Of a DNA stretch of 18,876 nt, positions 14,869-18,876 are shown piece after piece. The notes below the pieces were generated by a model that searched no databases, was not told the origin of the DNA, and saw only the letters and a list, made by a program, of their open reading frames with translations. The position numbers and the translations under genes were made by a program. Source of the DNA: an uncultured Collinsella sp. (GTDB taxonomy: Bacteria > Actinomycetota > Coriobacteriia > Coriobacteriales > Coriobacteriaceae); contig CAAEOL010000009.1 of the NCBI GenBank assembly GCA_900757595.1, positions 1 to 18,876 on the forward strand, read 5' to 3'. Numbering within the stretch: the stretch's first letter is position 1; the number at the start of each line of letters is the position of its first letter.

Positions 14869-15681
14869 CTATTCGGTGAGCTCGGGGCCCTCGCCAGGCA
14901 CGTATGCCTCGGCGCCCTCGACGCGGTTGATTTGAATGGTTCCAAAGATCTCGTCCTGGCTCAGCGTGAGCGAGCCGCGCTTGGCGAGCTCCAGCATGGC
15001 CAAAAAGGTGACGACGAGTTGCTCGGTCGTGGCGTCGCCGTCCAACAGCTCGCGGAAGGTGCAGGTCTGGTGCGCCATGGTAAAGCGGTCGACTGAGGCC
15101 ACGGTCAGGTCGAGCGGCACGCGATGCGGTGCCACGTGCTCGGCCTCCAGCAAGAAGGTCTGTCGCTTGCCGTCCAGGTCGGCACAGATGACGGCCAGAC
15201 CGCGCAGGGTGATGCCAGCCAGGTAGTCGGGCATGAGCCCCAGGAACTCGGGGTCGGGGCCGGCCACACGCGGATGCATGCGGCTTTCGGCCTGCATGCG
15301 GGCACCGAGGGCCGCAGCCGCGCCCTTAAACTGCTTGTAAGCGATCAGGCGCTGAATCAGGACCTCGCGCAGGGCATCGCCGTCGAGCGCGCTGAGTTCC
15401 TCGAGGTCTTCGTCGAACTCGTCATCGTCGTCATCTACTTTGCGCGGGGCCTCCTGCGGCACCAGCGAGGCAGCCTTGATGTCCAGAAGGGTTGCCGCGA
15501 CTAGCAAAAAGTCGCTCGCCACGTCCAGGTCCAGCGCCTCGATGCGTTCGGCCTCGGCAAGGTACTGCTCGGCCACCTCGCTAATGGAGATGGCGCCGAT
15601 ATCAACTTTTTGGCGGGTTACCAGCTGCAGCAGCAGGTCGAACGGTCCGCTGTAGACCTGCGTCGACACGCGATACGACAT
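14869..15681 (-). CDS. scpA: Segregation and condensation protein A
   Basis: ScpA is the kleisin that bridges the Smc heads and recruits ScpB. The N-terminal signature YSGPFDLLLQLV (10-21) and the helix LLVAATLLDIKAASLVP (59-75) are diagnostic. A highly acidic linker follows at about 83-97 (DDDDDEFDEDLEEL). The C-terminal winged helix includes TFRELLDGD and LVTFLAMLELAKRGSLTLSQ. The length of 270 residues is typical. AAAGGAGG lies 7 bases before the ATG. The 84-base space upstream is the widest in the operon and could hold a promoter. Smc is not encoded here. Confidence 0.95.
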   Translation of the reverse strand: MSYRVSTQVYSGPFDLLLQLVTRQKVDIGAISISEVAEQYLAEAERIEALDLDVASDFLLVAATLLDIKAASLVPQEAPRKVDDDDDEFDEDLEELSALDGDALREVLIQRLIAYKQFKGAAAALGARMQAESRMHPRVAGPDPEFLGLMPDYLAGITLRGLAVICADLDGKRQTFLLEAEHVAPHRVPLDLTVASVDRFTMAHQTCTFRELLDGDATTEQLVVTFLAMLELAKRGSLTLSQDEIFGTIQINRVEGAEAYVPGEGPELTE

Positions 15682-15725
15682 CTTCGACCTCCTTTGACGG
15701 CGCCTTCGCGGCGCGGTTTGGGTGC

Positions 15726-15758
15726 ATATTACGACCGTTTTGCACGGTCGACCTGTAA
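15726..15758 (-). promoter_or_regulatory. Possible scpA promoter with embedded inverted repeat
   Basis: On the minus strand TAATAT (15731-15726) directly follows a 7-bp inverted repeat (15750-15744 with 15738-15732, 5-base loop). A TTACAG hexamer (15758-15753) stands 21 bases before the TAATAT, a spacing longer than ideal. The repeat could be an operator between promoter boxes. It could also be a weak attenuator after the M50 gene, since only TAATAT and no T-run follows. Confidence 0.35.
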
Positions 15759-15765
15759 GTTTACC

Positions 15766-16449
15766 TTAGATGCCGGCGATTGCGAAGGTGAGCAGCTGCT
15801 CAGCAAGCGGATACACGGTAACGTCGAAATAGCGGCCGATCACATCGATGCCGGTCCACATGGGCAGTAGATACAGCACAATGATGAGGATGGGCATAGC
15901 GTATTGCTGCAGACGGTAATAATTGTTGAGCGCCTTGCCTTTGAGGAACGGCACGATGATCGACGAGCCATCGAGCGGCGGGATCGGGATGAGGTTGAAG
16001 AACGCGAGTGACAGGTTGACCACAATAAACGTGGCGCCGAAGTTCATGATCTGCGACGCCAGGGCAAAGGACATGCTGGTGTAGAGGCTGCCGTACGTTG
16101 CGTGCATGAGGGCGGCCGCGAGGCACGCGAGTGCGATGTTCGACGCGGGGCCGGCCGCGCTCACCAGGACCTCGTCGCGCTTGGGGTGCTTGAGGTTGTT
16201 GAGGTAGACGGGCACGGGTTTGGCGAAGGCGAACACCGGGCCGCCGGCCGCGAGCATGAGCAGCGGCAGGATGATGGTGCCAAACGGGTCGATATGGTTA
16301 AGCGGGTTGAGTGACACGCGGCCGCGTGAACGGGCCGTCTTGTCGCCGAGCGCCCAGGCCGCGGCGGCGTGCGCACTCTCGTGGATCACGATGCCCACGA
16401 TGACGGCGACGGCGCTGGCGAGAAGGCTCATGATGTAGCTGCTGGACAT
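15766..16449 (-). CDS. M50 site-2-type membrane metalloprotease
   Basis: This 227-residue multi-pass membrane protein has a zinc site HESAH (His23, Glu24, His27) in its first helix and the third ligand Asp160 in NLIPIPPLDGS. Such enzymes cut substrates within the membrane. It lacks PDZ and CBS domains, so it belongs to the compact YwhC/SpoIVFB-like group. Between the motifs lie further hydrophobic helices (about 55-76, 93-115, 125-150) and a final one near 182-200. GGGGAG precedes the ATG by 5 bases, 9 bases after the small membrane protein gene. M50 genes next to scpAB are familiar in clostridia. The substrate is unknown. Confidence 0.92.
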   Translation of the reverse strand: MSSSYIMSLLASAVAVIVGIVIHESAHAAAAWALGDKTARSRGRVSLNPLNHIDPFGTIILPLLMLAAGGPVFAFAKPVPVYLNNLKHPKRDEVLVSAAGPASNIALACLAAALMHATYGSLYTSMSFALASQIMNFGATFIVVNLSLAFFNLIPIPPLDGSSIIVPFLKGKALNNYYRLQQYAMPILIIVLYLLPMWTGIDVIGRYFDVTVYPLAEQLLTFAIAGI

Positions 16450-16458
16450 GGCGCTCCC

Positions 16459-16755
16459 CTAGCGGACGCGGCGCGAGGCGCGCGTGAGCAGGTAGTCAAT
16501 TGCAAACAGGATCACAGCGACGATAGCGTAATCTAAGCGGAACACGCCGCCAAACGGTGAGGTGATGACGCCGTAGCCGGCGATGGCGCTCGGCAGCGCG
16601 CGCGAAAGCTCAACGACAAAGCCCACGATCTGCAGCTTGGCGGTGAGGCCGCTAAAGCACAGCAGCACGGTCATCGTGCTCATAAAGATGCCGCAGATGC
16701 GACAGGCGATGGCGATGATGCTCATCGCCACGGCAGCGGCCTTACGAGAGTTCAC
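16459..16755 (-). CDS. Small membrane protein of unknown function
   Basis: The product is 98 residues, and I recognise no family. Residues 6-36 are strongly hydrophobic, interrupted by CRIC at 18-21. A weaker hydrophobic part spans about 42-66, and a clear helix spans 74-91. Basic residues lie at both ends (RK at 4-5 and RASRRVR at the C terminus), suggesting both ends are cytoplasmic and two main membrane spans. The start is GTG at 16755 with GAGGAG 7 bases upstream; it overlaps the ABC-F stop by 14 bases. An internal ATG at residue 11 is possible but would cut the first helix. It precedes the M50 gene by 9 bases, so it may be a partner of the protease (inference). Confidence 0.75.
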   Translation of the reverse strand: MNSRKAAAVAMSIIAIACRICGIFMSTMTVLLCFSGLTAKLQIVGFVVELSRALPSAIAGYGVITSPFGGVFRLDYAIVAVILFAIDYLLTRASRRVR

Positions 16756-18775
16756 GCGCGGTCTCCTCTTCGATCAGTGTGGAAAGCTCCAACCATTCGT
16801 CCTCGAGCTTGGGCAGCTCTTGCTTAAGGCCGTTATATTCCCCCAGCGCGGCGTTGAACTTATCCTGATCGGCATAAAGCTCTTCGCCTGCCATCAATTC
16901 CATAAGCTCGTCATAGCGAGCACGCTTTTTGTCCAGCTCTGCCTCGATCTTCTTGAGCTGGTTGCGCACGCCCTTGAGTTTTTTGTTGAGCGCAGCGCGG
17001 GCCTGGGCCTCGGCACGCTTCTGCTCCTTGGTCTTTTTACCCTCGGCAGGCTTGGGGGTGGCGGCGGGCGCATCGGCCTGGGCGGCGGTTGCCTTGGCGG
17101 GCTTGGCCGCGGTCGGCGCACTCTCCCCTGCCGCTTCGGCGGCGGCGCGGGCTGCGAGGTCCTCGCGCTTGTAGAGGTAGTAGTCGTAGTCGCCGTCGTA
17201 GACCGTGACTTGTCCGTCGCGGATGTCGATGACGCGGTTGGCCACGGCGCGTACCAGGTGCTCGTCGTGGCTGATCAGCACGATGGTACCGGGGAAGTTT
17301 TGCAGGGCGTTCTCGAGCATGTCCACCGAGTCGATGTCCAGGTGGTTGGTGGGCTCGTCCAGGCACAGGAGCGCCTCGGGGGCCACGAGCATCTTGGCAA
17401 GGGCCAGACGTGCCTTTTCGCCGCCGGAGAGGACGCGGACCTGCTTTTCGATTGCGTCGTTGTCGCTAAACAGGAAGGCACCCAGCAGGCTGCGCTGCTG
17501 CGGCACGGTCCACTTGGGCGTAACGGCGTCGATCTCTTGCAGGACGGTATTGGACTCGGTCATACCCTCGAGTGCGTGCTGGGCGTAGTAGGCGACGCCG
17601 ACGTTGGTGCCTAGGTCGCGGGTGCCGGTGGTGGGCGGCTCCAGGCCGGCGAGGATCTTCATGAGCGTGGACTTGCCGGCGCCGTTGGGGCCGACGAGCG
17701 CCACGTGCTCGCCGCGGTAGAGCTTGAGGTCGATGTCGCTGTAGATACGCTTGTTGCCGTAGGACTTGGAGACGCCCTCGAGCCCCACGACCATGTCGCC
17801 GGAGCGCGGTGGGTCGGGGAACTTAAAGTCGATGTGCTTGTGGCCCTCGGGCAGAATGACGAGCTCCTTTTTGATCTGCTCGATCTTGCGGATTCGCTCC
17901 TGAGCCTGGGCAGCCTTGGTGGGCTTGTAGCGGAACTTGTCGACGAAGACCTGCATGTGGGCGATGTCGCGCTCCTGGGCGGCACGCTTGGCGCGCATCT
18001 GCTCCAGGTTGTCCTCGCGCTGCTTGAGGTAGCTGCTGTAGTTGCCGGTGTAGGTGGTCACGCGACGGTTTTCGAGCGCGGCGACGTGGTCGACACAGGC
18101 GTCCATAAAGGCGCGGTCGTGGCTGACGATGAGGACGGCGCCGTCGTAGTTGGCGATAAAGCCGCGCAGCCACTGGACGCTCTCGAGGTCCAGGTGGTTA
18201 GTGGGCTCGTCCAGAAGCAGCAAGTCGGGGTGGCGCAGGAAGAGCTTGGCCAGCGCGATGCGCATCTGCCAGCCGCCCGAGAACTCGGAGCATGGGCGCT
18301 CAAAGTCGGTGACCTTAAAGCCCAGGCCGGACAGGATCTTGCGGGCGTTGCTCTCGAGCTCGTAGCCGCCCAGATGCTCAAAGCGGTCCTGGACCTGGCC
18401 GTACTCGTTGAGGAGGGCGTCGACGTCCTTGCCCTGCTCGGAGAGCTCGGTGATCTGGGCCCGCAGCTCGTTAGCGCGCTCGCCCATGCGGCGGATTTCC
18501 TTGGCGGCGGCCATGACCTCGGCGAGGATGGTGGTGTCCTTTTGTTCCAGATTAGTTTCCTGCTCTAGGTAGCCCACCTGGCAGTCCTTTGCGTACTGGA
18601 CCTGGCCGGAGTCGGGACTGTCGATGCCCATGATGATCTTGAGCATGGTGGTTTTGCCGGCGCCGTTGGGGCCCACGAGCGCGAAGAGCTCGCCGGGGTT
18701 GATCTGGAAGGACGCGCCGCTAAAGAGGACGCGTGCGCCGAAGCTTTTTTCGATCTTGTCGACCAGGAGGATCAT
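16742..18775 (-). CDS. ABC-F family ATPase (translation-associated)
   Basis: ABC-F proteins are soluble tandem ATPases that act on the ribosomal E site. ABC1 has GPNGAGKTT (35-43), FSGGW (165-169) and LDEPTNHLD (188-196). ABC2 has GPNGAGKST (362-370), LSGGE (449-453) and LDEPTNHLD (472-480). The linker with the P-site-tRNA-interacting region lies at about 235-325. There are no membrane segments. Residues 540-580 are an Ala/Pro/Lys linker, and about 583-677 is a charged coiled coil as in Uup/YdiF-like members. A housekeeping role is more likely than antibiotic resistance, but sequence alone cannot exclude the latter. AAAGGCGG precedes the ATG. Confidence 0.93.
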   Translation of the reverse strand: MILLVDKIEKSFGARVLFSGASFQINPGELFALVGPNGAGKTTMLKIIMGIDSPDSGQVQYAKDCQVGYLEQETNLEQKDTTILAEVMAAAKEIRRMGERANELRAQITELSEQGKDVDALLNEYGQVQDRFEHLGGYELESNARKILSGLGFKVTDFERPCSEFSGGWQMRIALAKLFLRHPDLLLLDEPTNHLDLESVQWLRGFIANYDGAVLIVSHDRAFMDACVDHVAALENRRVTTYTGNYSSYLKQREDNLEQMRAKRAAQERDIAHMQVFVDKFRYKPTKAAQAQERIRKIEQIKKELVILPEGHKHIDFKFPDPPRSGDMVVGLEGVSKSYGNKRIYSDIDLKLYRGEHVALVGPNGAGKSTLMKILAGLEPPTTGTRDLGTNVGVAYYAQHALEGMTESNTVLQEIDAVTPKWTVPQQRSLLGAFLFSDNDAIEKQVRVLSGGEKARLALAKMLVAPEALLCLDEPTNHLDIDSVDMLENALQNFPGTIVLISHDEHLVRAVANRVIDIRDGQVTVYDGDYDYYLYKREDLAARAAAEAAGESAPTAAKPAKATAAQADAPAATPKPAEGKKTKEQKRAEAQARAALNKKLKGVRNQLKKIEAELDKKRARYDELMELMAGEELYADQDKFNAALGEYNGLKQELPKLEDEWLELSTLIEEETARELS

Positions 18776-18806
18776 GCTGCCGCCTTTGACCTTGTGTGCC
18801 TATATG

Positions 18807-18835
18807 AAAAAAGGCCCCAACTTGCGTTGGAGCCT
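18807..18835 (-). terminator. Rho-independent terminator after the partial tRNA
   Basis: On the minus strand 18835-18826 pairs with 18821-18812 over 10 bp (one G-U pair) around a 4-base loop. The complement of the A-run at 18812-18807 then gives a T-tract. It lies 16 bases past the tRNA 3' end and only 31 bases before the ABC-F start. Confidence 0.88.
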
Positions 18836-18850
18836 CATTCAATGCTCGGG

Positions 18851-18876
18851 TGGAGACGAGGGGGATCGAACCCCTG
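18851..18876 (-). tRNA. 3' end of a tRNA gene, probably tRNA-Ala (cut by window edge)
   Basis: On the minus strand the last bases form a T-arm AGGGG-TTCGATC-CCCCT, then the acceptor 3' strand CGTCTCC and discriminator A (18851). U at position 70 with A73 fits the G3-U70 identity of tRNA-Ala, but the 5' half and the anticodon are outside the window. The next bases read CCC, so CCA is not encoded, in contrast to the tRNA-Pro gene. Confidence 0.75.

Noticed and set aside
16583..17614. 343-codon plus-strand frame opposite the ABC-F gene
   Set aside because: It is antisense to a gene with complete Walker and signature motifs. Its Gly/Leu/Val-rich composition is typical of the shadow of a high-G+C gene.

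Overview
The window reads as a chromosomal housekeeping segment of a high-G+C Gram-positive bacterium. It is most likely a member of the Coriobacteriia (Collinsella/Olsenella-like Actinomycetota). This rests on coding G+C of roughly 57-70% in lines I sampled, strong AAGGAGG-type ribosome binding sites, and a gene order that mixes the actinobacterial scpA-scpB-rluB-cmk-der series with the clostridial cmk-plsC-ispH and DUF512-der-plsY-gpsA series. The assignment is inference; no rRNA is present.

Layout. (1) 1-930, plus strand: the 3' portion of a sensor histidine kinase gene, much richer in G+C (about 70-82% in sampled lines) than the rest, followed by a plus-strand terminator near 1041-1074. 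(2) About 1021-1540: an A+T-rich gene-free valley with short repeats and a 16-bp perfect palindrome. It ends in the minus-strand terminator of a tRNA-Pro(GGG) gene at 1538-1614. (3) 1695-18775: eighteen genes, all on the minus strand, packed with gaps of mostly 2-20 bases or short overlaps. In transcription order they are: ABC-F ATPase, 98-residue membrane protein, M50 site-2-type protease, scpA, scpB, rluB-type pseudouridine synthase, cmk, plsC, ispH, DUF512 PDZ/Fe-S protein, der, plsY, gpsA, rpe, cysteine desulfurase, NIF3-like protein, coiled-coil zinc-ribbon protein, coaBC. Only two gaps in this run are wider than 50 bases (15682-15765 and 13111-13176). The first holds an inverted repeat beside a TAATAT box and may be an internal promoter. 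(4) 18807-18876: a minus-strand terminator and the 3' end of a tRNA cut by the window edge, probably tRNA-Ala.

The operon joins several core processes. Chromosome segregation is represented by ScpA and ScpB; the Smc partner is not in the window. Ribosome biogenesis and translation are represented by Der, the RluB-like enzyme and the ABC-F protein. Membrane lipid synthesis from dihydroxyacetone phosphate to phosphatidate is covered by GpsA, PlsY and PlsC; PlsX is absent. Isoprenoid precursors come from IspH, nucleotides from Cmk, pentose phosphates from Rpe, and sulfur and coenzyme A chemistry from the cysteine desulfurase and CoaBC. No mobile element, CRISPR array or phage gene is visible. 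The less understood parts are the small membrane protein coupled to the M50 protease, the DUF512 protein, the coupled NIF3/zinc-ribbon pair, and the charged tails on ScpB and the pseudouridine synthase.
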